From contig NZ_SBIS02000007.1 in NCBI RefSeq assembly GCF_004765815.2, positions 620,001 through 684,000 on the forward strand: a stretch of DNA of 64,000 nt. Reading direction: 5' to 3'. A program made the translations under genes and the position numbers. This DNA is from Halorussus salinus. Its GTDB lineage: Archaea > Halobacteriota > Halobacteria > Halobacteriales > Haladaptataceae. Positions within the stretch are counted from its first letter, which is position 1; each line of letters opens with the position of its first letter. This document shows, in pieces, positions 16,661-25,842 of this stretch. The notes below the pieces were generated by a model, which was not told where the DNA came from, did not search any database, and worked only from the letters and a program-made list of their open reading frames with translations.

Positions 16661-19600
16661 CTACATGAAATCCGCGATGCTCCCCTGCTTGTTCTTGTCG
16701 TTCTCGAAGATGGACTCCAGCCTGCGGTCCATGATTTCGAGGCGCTGTTTGGTGTACTCCCGGCAGTCGTACTTCTCGGCGACCCGAATCGCGGTCTCCA
16801 TGTACTTGTTCACCGAGCCTTGGTGGACCGTCAGGTTGACCTGCCCGCCACACTCCCGACACTCCTTGGTCAGGGGCATCCGGCGGTACTTCTCGCCGCA
16901 GTCGAGGCATCTGGTCTCTTGCCGGGAGAACGCCCGGAGGTTGCCGATGAGGTCCGGCAGGAAGTGGTACTCGATGACGCGCTCGGCCACGTCGGTCTCG
17001 TCCACAGACCGGAGTTTCCGGGCCAACTCTAACTGGGCGTCCATCTTGTCCATCATCGACCCGAGCGTCTTGTACGCCGAGAGGTCCGGCCCCAGCGCGA
17101 GGTCCGAGGTGTCGTGGCTGTGGTGGAAGTCGGTGTACTCGCGGTCGGTGCCGAGGGTCTCCTCGGCGATTTTCATCACGTCCTCGACCTCCTCGGGGTC
17201 GGCCATCTCGCGGGTCTCCTCGTAGAACTCGCGGGGGTATTGACGCACGATGTCCATGTTGTGCGCCTCGTCGTCGATTTCGGAGGGGTCGATTCGCGAG
17301 GACATGACGAGCGGCGCGTCCATCTGGCCGCCGCGCTTGTCGGGCAGGAACTCCTTGCTGAAGTTGAGCAGGCCGTCCATCAGGAGCATGACGCAGTCCT
17401 CGTCTCCGTCGCATTGCTTTTGAGATAAATCATTCGTAACGAGGGAATGAGTATCTGCAACTGTGAGACAATACGTATAATCACTCTCAGATTCGATGTA
17501 CTCAACCGAAACGATTTCGTCAACGAGATAGTCTCCATCACCGCCGTCGAATACTCGTCTCGAAGCAGGAGTAATTTCCTCTAGACGAGAACGAAGCTTC
17601 GTATCCTTCCGCTGAAGATGGAATCCAATCGTTTGTGCGTATTCTACCGCATCTATCGACGAAATTGTGAGAATGTAAGAACGTGCCGACTGGGTTTCAT
17701 CCTCGATGTCGTAGTAGTCGGGGAAACTCTCGGATAGCGGCTCCGGTTCAGTTGTTTTTACACGAGCCGTAATCCCAAGCCGCGTCAATAGGGCGAGAAT
17801 ATCTTCTTTCAGTTCTCGGCTGACAGTTGTGGCATCCACTCTCAATGAATTTGCATTGGCAGAGCCGTCACCACTGAAGTATCCACTTAAATACGACTGC
17901 ACGATACTGTCGGGCGAATCGAACACGCATTGTGGGACTCGCTTCTCATCAGCGAGGACACCAGCATTAAGGACCGTGTCGAAGAACGTTCTGAGAAGTC
18001 GTCCTGAGACAGTCACCTTTGCATGGTTTTCTCGGTAGGGGTCAGCGCCAAACTCTTCTTGGAGAACCTCGGCGAAGAAGTCACGAGATTCCTCTTCTAT
18101 ACCGCAAATAGTCGTTTGGTGTATCGTCCCTTTCGAGGTTTCCTGTTTACGAGCGAACCCTTCCGCAGCGTAATAGCCAAGCAACGTTGCAACCTGCTCG
18201 TTTAATTCGATACAGCGATTAATCTCCGTCCGGTCGCGCTTCATTCCGAGGGCTATGTCGTTAGGGACAAACGAGAGAAGCTCGACATCCGTCTCGAAGA
18301 ACTCACGAAGAAGCGACACCGGAAGGCTTTGGCGATATAGATAGTTGCTGAGACTCTTTTTTGTGAGTCCGAGGTACTCGGCAGTGCTTTGGAGTGGATA
18401 AAATCGCCCGTCCCAATCGTCAGCCAAGACCGATTCGAAGAGGTCGTACAGGTCTTCCTTATCAAGTCCCTTGATCATTAAGCGGTCATGGTCGAAATCA
18501 TCAATATCGAGGAGTTCTTCGAGAAGGTCGAAACGAGGGACGGTCTCAGAGGTGTTTATAGCGTCGATGTGAGCAGGTTTGACGGCACAATCATTCTCGG
18601 TGACGGTAGATGCTCGTTTAGAAGTAATAGACTCACCATCGAAGAGATGGACTTCATGGTCCGGTGTCACCGTAATTTCTCGCCCACTCCGGGTTTCAAT
18701 CTCTACCAAGTGGTCCGGTGCGGGATGCTTCGAGACTGCCTCAACCGGTTTCTGAACTACGTCACCGTCTTCATCGACTGACGGAACCCACACGTCGCCA
18801 TCCAGTTCTTCGACCAACGCGCCGAAGTCGTCCTCGCGTGGGTCGTCAAGTCGCTTCTCGACCAACGTTCGAATCTCGTCGTAGTGCCACTCGCCAGACT
18901 CGTCTTCGTACCAGACTTTCGTCTCGGGATGGAAGCAGTTCCGACGCTTCGCAGCGTGAAAGTACGGATGCGCATATCCGACGGCCGCCGAGGTGAACCC
19001 CACGATTCGACCAACTACCGCCGCGGAGGTGTGGGGAGCCATCCCGAAGACCAACTCGCCGACCAACTCGTCGCGCTCGTCCATCTCGTAGAATCGGTCG
19101 AGACCGTAGTACTGTTCCAGCAGGTCGTCCACGAAGTCGGCGGTCTGGAGGAGATGTTCGGCCGCGCCGTCCGAGAGGACGATGTCCTGCACCTTGAGTT
19201 CGACCAGTTGGTCGTCGTGGCGGAGCGGGTCGCCGTGAACGTCCTCGTCGTAGCCCAGCGACCGGAAGTGGTCGGCGGTCACGTCCAGTTCCGCGGGCCG
19301 GACGCTCGTGACCGGCAGGTCGGTCATGTCGTAGCGGACCGTGCCGTCCTTGAACGCCGACACGTCGTGTTTCGCCCGGAGGACGCCCTTCTCGATGGGT
19401 TCGGGCGTCTTGTAGGACGACGACAGCCCCTTGACGCCTTTGAGCGTATCGAAGGCGTTCTCGCGCTCGCCGACCGATTCGAGCGCCGCCCGGAACTCGT
19501 CGTTCACGTCGATGGTCCGGTACTCGACCGAACTGGCTTCGACCTCACAGCGGTCGCAGACCGCCCGGCCCGACTCGTCCAACTCGACCACGGAGTCGCA

Positions 19601-21754
19601 GTCGGGGCACGTGAAGTGCGCGAAGGTGTTGCCGCCACACTCCGGGCACTCGCATTCGAAGGTGTGTTCGCCGCAGTCCTCGCACTCCCGGCGGCCGACC
19701 TGCGCGTCCACCAGTCCGGGCGTACTCTCCATGTCGGGGGCGTGCTTGGCCGCGGCGGCCACGTCGCGCTGACTGCCGCCAGCCTCGCCAATGGGGAAGA
19801 GGGTGTGGACTGCGGGCGAGAGTTCGCGCTCCTCGGACTTCTCGGGGCGGCCCATCCGGTTGCCGATGCGGGTCGGTGCGCGCTCGCGGACCTCGAAGGG
19901 AGCGACTTCGTTGACCGCGCGGACCGCGTTGTCGCCCTCGTCGGTCTCGCCCCAGTCGCGGGCTTCCGTCGAGAGGTCGTCCCACGTTTTCTCCAACTGG
20001 TTGCCGCCATCCTCGTCATTGTCGGCGTCGTCGCGAGCGAGGACGCCGAGCGACCGCGCGAGCGGTCGCCACTCGGGAATTCGTATCTCGGACTCCTTCT
20101 GCTCGTGGGGGACGAGGAGACATTCGAGCGCGGTCCGGGTCTCCTCGGTGAACGCGACGAACAGGTCGCCGCCGACGACTTCGCCGTCGGCGACCGCCTC
20201 GGCGAGCGCCTCGAACTGGGAGACGGTGGCGTCGTGCCAGAGGTAGGTGTACTTCGGGTGGAGCGGGCAGTCGTACTCGGTCGCCCACGTCAGGGCTTCG
20301 TCGGGCGTCGGGTCCGAGAGGTCCACGCTCGGGGAGTCCCGGAGCGCCTGCACGTCCGCGCCAGCGTGTTCGAAGTCCTGTACCCACCACTCGACGGTGT
20401 AGGAGGCGGGTGCCAAGGGGTGGTTGTTCTCCACGAACTCGCCGTAGTTGACCAGATACTCGCCCAAATCGAGAATCTTCTCGACGCCGTTGCGCAGTTC
20501 CAGCGCCTCGTCGGGGTCGTCGATGCGCCGCACGTCGCCGTTGGCGAGGCGCACCGTGGGACCTTCGATAGAGTCTACGGGGACGACGCCCGCGGCCTTG
20601 CCGGGGCGTTCGGTCTTGATTTGGGTCCCAGTGGCGAGGAAGTCGTCCACGAGGTGCATCGTCGCGGGGTGGACGCCCGCGGTGGCGAACCCGTGGTTGC
20701 GCGCCCGACCGTAGCGCAGGCGGAAGCCCCCGGACTCGCTCGGGTGGCCGAAGACGGGGCGTCCGGCGATGAGGTCCCGGAGGAACTTCTTGGCCGGTTC
20801 GACCCGAGGAGGCCCGGAGACCTCGGTCGTCTCCTCGTCTTCCTCGGCTTCGTCGGCCTCGTCGTCGCCCTCCTCGTCGGCGTCGTCGTCCTCGGCCTCG
20901 TCGCCGTCGTCTTTCCCGATGGTGCCGTCGATGAGGTCCTGTAGCCACGGCCAGTCGATTTCGTCCAGATTGCGGGTGTACCGCTGAATCTTGGGTGCCT
21001 TCAGCGCGATACCCTCCGCGAGGACGAGACACATGCCGCCGCGGGCGTTGTTGGTATCGACCCGTTCGAGGTCCCGGAACCCCGAGACCTCCTCGTCGCC
21101 GGTCGATTCCCCGTCGAGCATGATGGGCATGTTCTCGGCGATGAATTTGGTCTCCTTGTCTTTCGGGGAGTACTGGAGACCGGTCTCCTTGTCGTAGAGC
21201 GTTATCTCCTCGGCGTAGCGTTCGATTTCGTCGTCGCGGGCCTCGTATTCGGACATCCCGACCAGCGCGCGGGTGTAGTCGGCCACGAGGACCGAGAGGG
21301 CTTGGGCGGTCCCACCGGCCGAGCGAATCGGTCCGGCGTAGTAGACGTTGACGAACTCGGAGCCGTCGTCGTTTTCGAGGACCTCCACCATGTCGATGCC
21401 CTCGATTGGCGCGGCGACGACGCCCTCGGTGAGGAGCGCCACCGCGGTCCGGACCGCGCCCTCGACTTTCCCGGCCTTGCTCTCGTAGTCGCCGACCCGA
21501 CCCTCCGCGAAGTCCTCCGCGAGTTCGAGGGCGGCCTCTTCGCGACTCATTTCGCCCTCCAACTCGCGGACGCGCTCGGCGACGCCCTCGATGCCGAGGA
21601 TGTTCTCGACGCGGTCGGCCATGTCCTTGGCGACCGGAATCTCGACCTCGGGTTTAGGGTCGCCGCTGTTGGCTTTGGCCTCGCGGGCGACCTCGAACGC
21701 GTCGTCTAAGTCGGCTTCCAAGTCCTCGAAGTATCGTTCGTCCTCGTCCCGCAT
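16661..21754 (-). CDS. polD2: DNA polymerase II (PolD) large subunit DP2, intein-containing
   Basis: Catalytic subunit of the euryarchaeal replicative polymerase D; 1697 residues as translated, 1189 after removal of a 508-residue intein (residues 940-1447). The N-terminal domain (IEGVAERVRELE..YYAGPIRSAGGTAQALSVLVADY) is typical of DP2. An acidic linker lies near residues 290-330, a zinc cluster with CEDCGEHTFECECPECGG near 688-735, and a second zinc knuckle (CLDCGEKYRRMPLTKECREC) near 1615. The catalytic N-x-D-x-D motif is split by the intein: Asn939 before it, Asp1449 and Asp1451 after. The C-terminus, KQGSIADFM, looks like a PCNA-binding PIP box. It is cotranscribed behind the PPC-domain gene, one base apart. 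It pairs with the DP1 gene at 57507. Confidence 0.98.
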   Translation of the reverse strand: MRDEDERYFEDLEADLDDAFEVAREAKANSGDPKPEVEIPVAKDMADRVENILGIEGVAERVRELEGEMSREEAALELAEDFAEGRVGDYESKAGKVEGAVRTAVALLTEGVVAAPIEGIDMVEVLENDDGSEFVNVYYAGPIRSAGGTAQALSVLVADYTRALVGMSEYEARDDEIERYAEEITLYDKETGLQYSPKDKETKFIAENMPIMLDGESTGDEEVSGFRDLERVDTNNARGGMCLVLAEGIALKAPKIQRYTRNLDEIDWPWLQDLIDGTIGKDDGDEAEDDDADEEGDDEADEAEEDEETTEVSGPPRVEPAKKFLRDLIAGRPVFGHPSESGGFRLRYGRARNHGFATAGVHPATMHLVDDFLATGTQIKTERPGKAAGVVPVDSIEGPTVRLANGDVRRIDDPDEALELRNGVEKILDLGEYLVNYGEFVENNHPLAPASYTVEWWVQDFEHAGADVQALRDSPSVDLSDPTPDEALTWATEYDCPLHPKYTYLWHDATVSQFEALAEAVADGEVVGGDLFVAFTEETRTALECLLVPHEQKESEIRIPEWRPLARSLGVLARDDADNDEDGGNQLEKTWDDLSTEARDWGETDEGDNAVRAVNEVAPFEVRERAPTRIGNRMGRPEKSEERELSPAVHTLFPIGEAGGSQRDVAAAAKHAPDMESTPGLVDAQVGRRECEDCGEHTFECECPECGGNTFAHFTCPDCDSVVELDESGRAVCDRCEVEASSVEYRTIDVNDEFRAALESVGERENAFDTLKGVKGLSSSYKTPEPIEKGVLRAKHDVSAFKDGTVRYDMTDLPVTSVRPAELDVTADHFRSLGYDEDVHGDPLRHDDQLVELKVQDIVLSDGAAEHLLQTADFVDDLLEQYYGLDRFYEMDERDELVGELVFGMAPHTSAAVVGRIVGFTSAAVGYAHPYFHAAKRRNCFHPETKVWYEDESGEWHYDEIRTLVEKRLDDPREDDFGALVEELDGDVWVPSVDEDGDVVQKPVEAVSKHPAPDHLVEIETRSGREITVTPDHEVHLFDGESITSKRASTVTENDCAVKPAHIDAINTSETVPRFDLLEELLDIDDFDHDRLMIKGLDKEDLYDLFESVLADDWDGRFYPLQSTAEYLGLTKKSLSNYLYRQSLPVSLLREFFETDVELLSFVPNDIALGMKRDRTEINRCIELNEQVATLLGYYAAEGFARKQETSKGTIHQTTICGIEEESRDFFAEVLQEEFGADPYRENHAKVTVSGRLLRTFFDTVLNAGVLADEKRVPQCVFDSPDSIVQSYLSGYFSGDGSANANSLRVDATTVSRELKEDILALLTRLGITARVKTTEPEPLSESFPDYYDIEDETQSARSYILTISSIDAVEYAQTIGFHLQRKDTKLRSRLEEITPASRRVFDGGDGDYLVDEIVSVEYIESESDYTYCLTVADTHSLVTNDLSQKQCDGDEDCVMLLMDGLLNFSKEFLPDKRGGQMDAPLVMSSRIDPSEIDDEAHNMDIVRQYPREFYEETREMADPEEVEDVMKIAEETLGTDREYTDFHHSHDTSDLALGPDLSAYKTLGSMMDKMDAQLELARKLRSVDETDVAERVIEYHFLPDLIGNLRAFSRQETRCLDCGEKYRRMPLTKECRECGGQVNLTVHQGSVNKYMETAIRVAEKYDCREYTKQRLEIMDRRLESIFENDKNKQGSIADFM
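17414..18937 (-). mobile_element. Intein with LAGLIDADG homing endonuclease in PolD2
   Basis: In-frame insertion of 508 codons. It starts with Cys at HAAKRRN/CFHPETKV and ends LTVADTHSLVTNDLSQKQ/C, so the last intein residue is Gln and the penultimate is Lys, not the usual His-Asn. Block B shows TPDHEVHLF. The endonuclease has two LAGLIDADG-type motifs (LLGYYAAEGFA and LSGYFSGDGSA), preceded by a helix-turn-helix-like stretch (TAEYLGLTKKSLSNYLYR). The DNA is visibly more AT-rich than the host gene in its central part, a sign of separate origin. The Gln ending matches the known Pyrococcus abyssi PolII intein and should still allow splicing. Confidence 0.93.
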
Positions 21755-21755
21755 G

Positions 21756-22175
21756 TTAGAGCCAGAGGTCGAGGTCGGTGGGTTCGTCGGGTTCCCGCTC
21801 CAGTTCCTCCTCGAAGGTTCGCATGTACAGTTCTCCGGCGAATACGGTCGCCGAATCGAGGTGGCCCGCGAGCGTCTGGCCGCTCTTGCGCGAGAGGACG
21901 GCGTGGGTGTGGGCGAATCGTTCCCCGTCCAGCCACGAGACGTTCCCGACGCAGGCGGCGACTTCGAGCGGTTCGTCGAACTCCACCTCGCGATACTCCA
22001 ACTCCGACTGGTCGTAGAACCAGACGGTCGCGTCCTGCACCGCGCCCATCGCGACGAACCACGCCGCGTCCACGTCTTCGTCGGCGGCGAGCGACTCGAT
22101 CTCCGAACGCCACTCCTCGTCGTGACCCAGTCTTGCGACGAACTCGCGGTCCCCTGAGACCTCCCGATAGTTCAT
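21756..22175 (-). CDS. PPC-domain (DUF296) DNA-binding-type protein
   Basis: Protein of 139 residues with the plants-and-prokaryotes-conserved fold: FVARLGHDEEWRSEIESLAADEDV, WFVAMGAVQDATVWFYDQ, a central VAACVGNVSWLDGERFAHTHAVLS strand set, and GHLDSATVFAGELYMRTF, where the family's His residues can bind metal in a trimer. Its stop codon is one base before the polD2 start, so they are cotranscribed. A TATA-like element (CCTTTTTGC on the minus strand, near 22200-22208) lies about 30 bases upstream. Role beside PolD is unknown. The start at 22175 fits the family. Confidence 0.85.
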   Translation of the reverse strand: MNYREVSGDREFVARLGHDEEWRSEIESLAADEDVDAAWFVAMGAVQDATVWFYDQSELEYREVEFDEPLEVAACVGNVSWLDGERFAHTHAVLSRKSGQTLAGHLDSATVFAGELYMRTFEEELEREPDEPTDLDLWL

Positions 22176-22275
22176 GTTCAGTGGAACGAACAGCGGCGGC
22201 AAAAAGGTTGAGTATTGGCTCGTTGCCTCGGTACGTCGCAGCAGTAAAAAACAGGATGGCAGTCGGAGGAGACCG

Positions 22276-22446
22276 CTACTGCCAGTCTTGGAGAGCTACG
22301 CTTCCGGAGACGGGAACCGAAAGCCACGCGTCGTCGGCGGTCGTGTCGGCGATGATGAGTCGCTCCGTGCGACCGTCATCGTCCAACGAGGCCATAACCT
22401 CGTCCTGTGCGACCGAATTCGACGGAGTGGCCGTATTGGGGGCCAT
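22276..22446 (-). CDS. DUF7556-like small haloarchaeal protein
   Basis: Short acidic protein of 56 residues: SVAQDEVMASLDDDGRTER, LIIADTTADDAWLSVPV and a Trp near the end (ALQDWQ). I recall this V-M-A-S-(L/I)-D-D-D...IAD...DDAWL pattern as haloarchaeal family DUF7556. Codon use is typical of the genome. No function is known. It sits between the PPC-domain gene (same strand) and the divergent binding-protein gene. Confidence 0.7.
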   Translation of the reverse strand: MAPNTATPSNSVAQDEVMASLDDDGRTERLIIADTTADDAWLSVPVSGSVALQDWQ

Positions 22447-22571
22447 ATGTGACACGTGGTACCAAGGGATAATAAACGCTCCGAAACGGCGAACCGGTGG
22501 GAGGAATCGAAGATTTCAAGTATTGGTAATTGATGCCACGGCGCAATACCACCAGATTTCGTTCACGACCG

Positions 22572-22589
22572 GGTGGCGCGGGAGCCACC
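22572..22589. other. Hairpin in the intergenic DNA before the peptide ABC operon
   Basis: GGTGGC-GCGGGA-GCCACC forms a 6-bp stem with a 6-base loop. The rest of 22447-22705 shows no gene. Confidence 0.3.
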
Positions 22590-22705
22590 GCCCCATCGCC
22601 TACTTCGTAGGTTCTGGCGCGAAACAAAGAAAATAACGGCCGAAAATACCTAGATACGAAGCAATTTAGCGGGTTAAGACGGGCTTTCCTGAAGTAACAA
22701 ACGGT

Positions 22706-22715
22706 AACTTTATCC
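22706..22715 (+). promoter_or_regulatory. TATA box of the peptide ABC operon
   Basis: AACTTTATCC is centred about 30 bases before the ATG at 22741. This supports that ATG over the in-frame ATG at 22729, which would lie upstream of the expected transcription start. Confidence 0.6.
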
Positions 22716-22740
22716 GGTCTGCTTTACAATGGGCGGTTGG

Positions 22741-24606
22741 ATGACAGATACTGACAATCTCAACCGCCGTCGCTTCCTGCAGGCGACCGGCGGTGCGGCG
22801 ACGGCTGTGGCCCTCGCCGGCTGTACTGGTAGCGACGACGGTTCCCAAGATACTTCGACGACTGCCGACGAGACGACGACGGCTGGCGGCGACGAGGAGA
22901 CCACCACGACCGAGGAGGCCGACGAGCCGAGCGACGACGCGAACGTCCTCCGGCTCATCAACTCCACGATGACCACGATGGACCCGATTCGGGCGACCGA
23001 CACCGCGTCCGGGACGGTCATCCAGCAGGTCTTCGACGCGTTGATGAACTACCCGAACGCGGAGGTCGAGGTCGAGAGCCAACTCGCCAAGGACTACGAG
23101 GTCTCCGAGGACTTCACCACCTACACCTTCACGCTCAAGGAGGGCGCGACGTTCCACAACGGAACCGAAGTCACCGCAGAGGACTTCGTCTACTCCTTCG
23201 AGCGCCTCGCGGCCTCGGACAAGTCCCGGCGCGCGTACTTCATCCTCGACTCCATCGGCGTCAAACACGAGACGGACAGCGACGGTGCCTACAAGCCCGG
23301 TAGCATGGCCGTCACCGCCGAGGACGACTACACGCTCAAGATCGAACTCGCAGAGCCGTTCCACGCGGTCACCGAGATGCTCGCGTACACGTCCTTCGCC
23401 GCGGTGCCGAAGGGCCTCATCGGCGACATCGACGGCTACGAGGGCGAGATGAAGCACAAGGAGTTCGCGACCGCCAACCCCATCGGTGCGGGTCCGTTCA
23501 CCTTCGACGAGTGGAGTAGCAACACCGAGGCCAGCGTCTCGAAGTACGAGGACTACCACGGAAGCGCGGCCAGCGTCGACGGCGTCCACTGGAACATCAT
23601 GTCCGACTCGCAGGCGATGTACACCTACGGGACGGTCAACCAGAACGCCGACATCCTCCACGCCGGTCAGCTCCCCACCAGCCAGTACAACCCCGACAAG
23701 GTCAACGTCGAGGAGACCGACGACCTCGGCCGGAAGGTCGGGACCTACGGCGAGACGACGAGCGGTGCCACGCTGGACTACCTCGGTGTCCCGACTATCG
23801 GTGCCTACTACATGGGATTCAACGCCGAGGCCGTTCCGAAGCCGGTTCGGCAGGCCGCCGCGTACGCCCTGAATCAAAAAGAAGCGGTCGACCAGATCTT
23901 CAAGGGTCGCGGCGAAACGTCGTATCACTTCACGCCGCCGTCCATCTACCCCGGCGGACCGAACGCCTACGAGAAGCACGCCAAGGAGAACTACCCCTAC
24001 GGGTACAACGAGACGAAGCTCCCGGAAGCGAGAAAGGTCATGGAGGAGGCTGGCTACGGTCCCGACAACAAGGCTAGCTTCACCTTCACGGTCTACCAGT
24101 CGTCGAGCACGTGGCCCGCCCTCGGGAAGCTCCTGCGCGACAAGCTCGCCAGCGCGCACATCGAGATGTCCATCGAGACGACGCCGTTCTCCACGCTGAC
24201 CAAGCGCGGTCGCGAAGGGAACCTCGAAGCGTACTCGCTCGGGTGGATCATGGACTACCCGGCCCCGGACAACTTCCTCGAACTCCTCTACCCGCCGCGC
24301 ACCGACACCTCGAAAGACGCGCCCCTCTCGTACTTCAACTGGTCGGGCACCGACGCCGCCGAACAGGCGACGCAGGCGTGGGAGAAGGTCCAGAACAACC
24401 CCAAGCCGACCGACACGGCGAAGCAGGCTCGCAACGAGGCCTACGTCTCCATCGAGGAGGCCAACTGGGAAGACATGGTTCTCCTGCCAGCCTACCACGA
24501 CTTCAGCGAGCGCTTCACGTACGACTGGGTTGACGTGCCGCACTTCGGCGGGGCCGACTACAGTCGCCAGATGTACAACAACGTCGAAATCGGCGACCGC
24601 AAGTAA
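22741..24606 (+). CDS. Peptide-type ABC substrate-binding lipoprotein (SBP family 5)
   Basis: Secreted, lipid-anchored receptor of 621 residues feeding the transporter encoded next. The N-terminus has a Tat motif and lipobox (NRRRFLQATGG..ALAGC) and a Thr/Glu/Asp-rich linker. The mature part is the DppA/OppA fold: LINSTMTTMDPIRATDTAS at the start, TYTFTLKEGATFHNGTEVTAEDFVYS as the family signature, and large lobes to the C-terminus. The ligand is likely oligopeptide, though nickel or sugars are also bound by this family. A 12-base T-rich stretch lies just after the stop, so much transcription may end there, leaving more receptor than membrane subunits. Confidence 0.93.
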   Translation: MTDTDNLNRRRFLQATGGAATAVALAGCTGSDDGSQDTSTTADETTTAGGDEETTTTEEADEPSDDANVLRLINSTMTTMDPIRATDTASGTVIQQVFDALMNYPNAEVEVESQLAKDYEVSEDFTTYTFTLKEGATFHNGTEVTAEDFVYSFERLAASDKSRRAYFILDSIGVKHETDSDGAYKPGSMAVTAEDDYTLKIELAEPFHAVTEMLAYTSFAAVPKGLIGDIDGYEGEMKHKEFATANPIGAGPFTFDEWSSNTEASVSKYEDYHGSAASVDGVHWNIMSDSQAMYTYGTVNQNADILHAGQLPTSQYNPDKVNVEETDDLGRKVGTYGETTSGATLDYLGVPTIGAYYMGFNAEAVPKPVRQAAAYALNQKEAVDQIFKGRGETSYHFTPPSIYPGGPNAYEKHAKENYPYGYNETKLPEARKVMEEAGYGPDNKASFTFTVYQSSSTWPALGKLLRDKLASAHIEMSIETTPFSTLTKRGREGNLEAYSLGWIMDYPAPDNFLELLYPPRTDTSKDAPLSYFNWSGTDAAEQATQAWEKVQNNPKPTDTAKQARNEAYVSIEEANWEDMVLLPAYHDFSERFTYDWVDVPHFGGADYSRQMYNNVEIGDRK

Positions 24607-24616
24607 CGACGCGACG

Positions 24617-24628
24617 TTTTTTCTTTTC
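24617..24628 (+). terminator. T-rich terminator after the binding-protein gene
   Basis: TTTTTTCTTTTC begins 11 bases after the stop of the gene ending at 24606, with no strong hairpin. It is a plausible partial terminator inside the operon. Confidence 0.5.
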
Positions 24629-24824
24629 TACGAGTACATCCCTGATAGCCACCGGTCAAGTGCGTCAAACCGAGCAGAGACGCTTCCTATCGCGGGGTAG
24701 CTGGATAGTGTACGAAAACGCAAGACATAATGAGAGGAGTCTCAAACCCATCACGCATGTGCGCGGTCCAGTTTGGGTACGTACGATTCGACGGGAGTAG
24801 CCGCAGCCGCGGCGGTGGTTCGCC

Positions 24825-25841
24825 GTGAGCAGGTGGCAATACTTCGGAAAGCGGGTACTGCTCTCGATTCCGGTACTGTTGTTCGGGGCCTCGATTACCT
24901 TCCTCGTGATTCGTGCCGGGCCGCTCGACCCGGTGTCCGCCATTCTCGGGCCGCAGGGAGACCCGCAGGCGTACAACACGATTCGAGATCAACTCGGTCT
25001 CGACCAACCGCTCTGGCAACAGTACATCGACTACATGATAAACATGTTCACCCTCGACCTCGGCGAGTCGTGGGTACTCCAGCCCGACACGAGCGTCTAC
25101 ACGCTCGTGACGAACTACGCGCCGCGAACTATCTGGCTGGGCTTTTGGTCGGTACTCATCGCCATCTTCGTGGGCATCCCGCTCGGTTTCTACGCGGGAC
25201 TGAATCCCAACACGTTCAGCGACTACGTGGCATCGTTCGGCGGTATCGTCTGGCGCGCCATGCCGAACTTCTGGCTGGCGGTCATCCTGATGAGCGTCCT
25301 CTCCCAGTCCGAGAAGTTCATGCTCGGCTTCGACTGGGAGACGTTCCTCTACTCGACGAACGTCACCGGGCCGCCGCCGCTCGGTAACCTCGCGTCCGTC
25401 GAGGGGTTCACGAAGGCGCTGAAGAAGATCGCACCGGCCGCACTCGTCCTCGGGTCCGCCTCGATGGGTAACGAGATGCGTATCGGTCGAACCGCGGTGC
25501 TGGAGACCGTCAACTCCAACTTCATCGAGACGGCGAAGGCGAAGGGCGTCAAGCCCCGGTCGCTCGTCTGGAAGCACATCTTCCGGAACGCGCTCATCCC
25601 GCTCGTCCCGATTATCACGGGTGAAGCGTTCATCCTCATCGGCGGGTCGGTCCTCGTCGAGACGGTGTTCGACATCAGCGGTATCGGGTTCCTGTTCTTC
25701 CAAGCGGTCAAGAACGGGGACATGCCGCTGGTCGGGTCGCTGATGTTCATCTTCATCCTGCTCGTCGTCCTCATCAACATCATCCAAGACTTGCTGTACA
25801 CAGTTATCGACCCCCGCGTGGGGTACGACGGAGGTGCCTAA
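24825..25841 (+). CDS. Peptide-type ABC transporter permease 1 (DppB-like)
   Basis: Membrane subunit of 338 residues starting with GTG. Six spans are visible, the first being SIPVLLFGASITFLVIRAGP with the DppB-type N-terminus. The inner-membrane EAA loop reads ETAKAKGVKPRSLVWKHIFRNAL and contacts the ATPases. The last spans are LIGGSVLVETVFDISGIGF and a C-terminal helix before YTVIDPRVGYD. It is 218 bp after the receptor gene and immediately followed by the second permease. It has a charged extracellular insert near residues 165-195. Confidence 0.93.
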   Translation: MSRWQYFGKRVLLSIPVLLFGASITFLVIRAGPLDPVSAILGPQGDPQAYNTIRDQLGLDQPLWQQYIDYMINMFTLDLGESWVLQPDTSVYTLVTNYAPRTIWLGFWSVLIAIFVGIPLGFYAGLNPNTFSDYVASFGGIVWRAMPNFWLAVILMSVLSQSEKFMLGFDWETFLYSTNVTGPPPLGNLASVEGFTKALKKIAPAALVLGSASMGNEMRIGRTAVLETVNSNFIETAKAKGVKPRSLVWKHIFRNALIPLVPIITGEAFILIGGSVLVETVFDISGIGFLFFQAVKNGDMPLVGSLMFIFILLVVLINIIQDLLYTVIDPRVGYDGGA

Positions 25842-25842
25842 C

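Noticed and set aside
18884-20944. A 686-codon open frame on the plus strand
   Set aside because: It is antisense to polD2. High-GC haloarchaeal genes leave long open frames in other phases; the translation has no recognisable domain, while the minus strand clearly encodes DP2.
22666-24543. A 625-codon minus-strand open frame
   Set aside because: It lies opposite the peptide-binding lipoprotein gene, whose Tat signal and fold are clear; the opposite strand reads as Arg/Val-rich noise.
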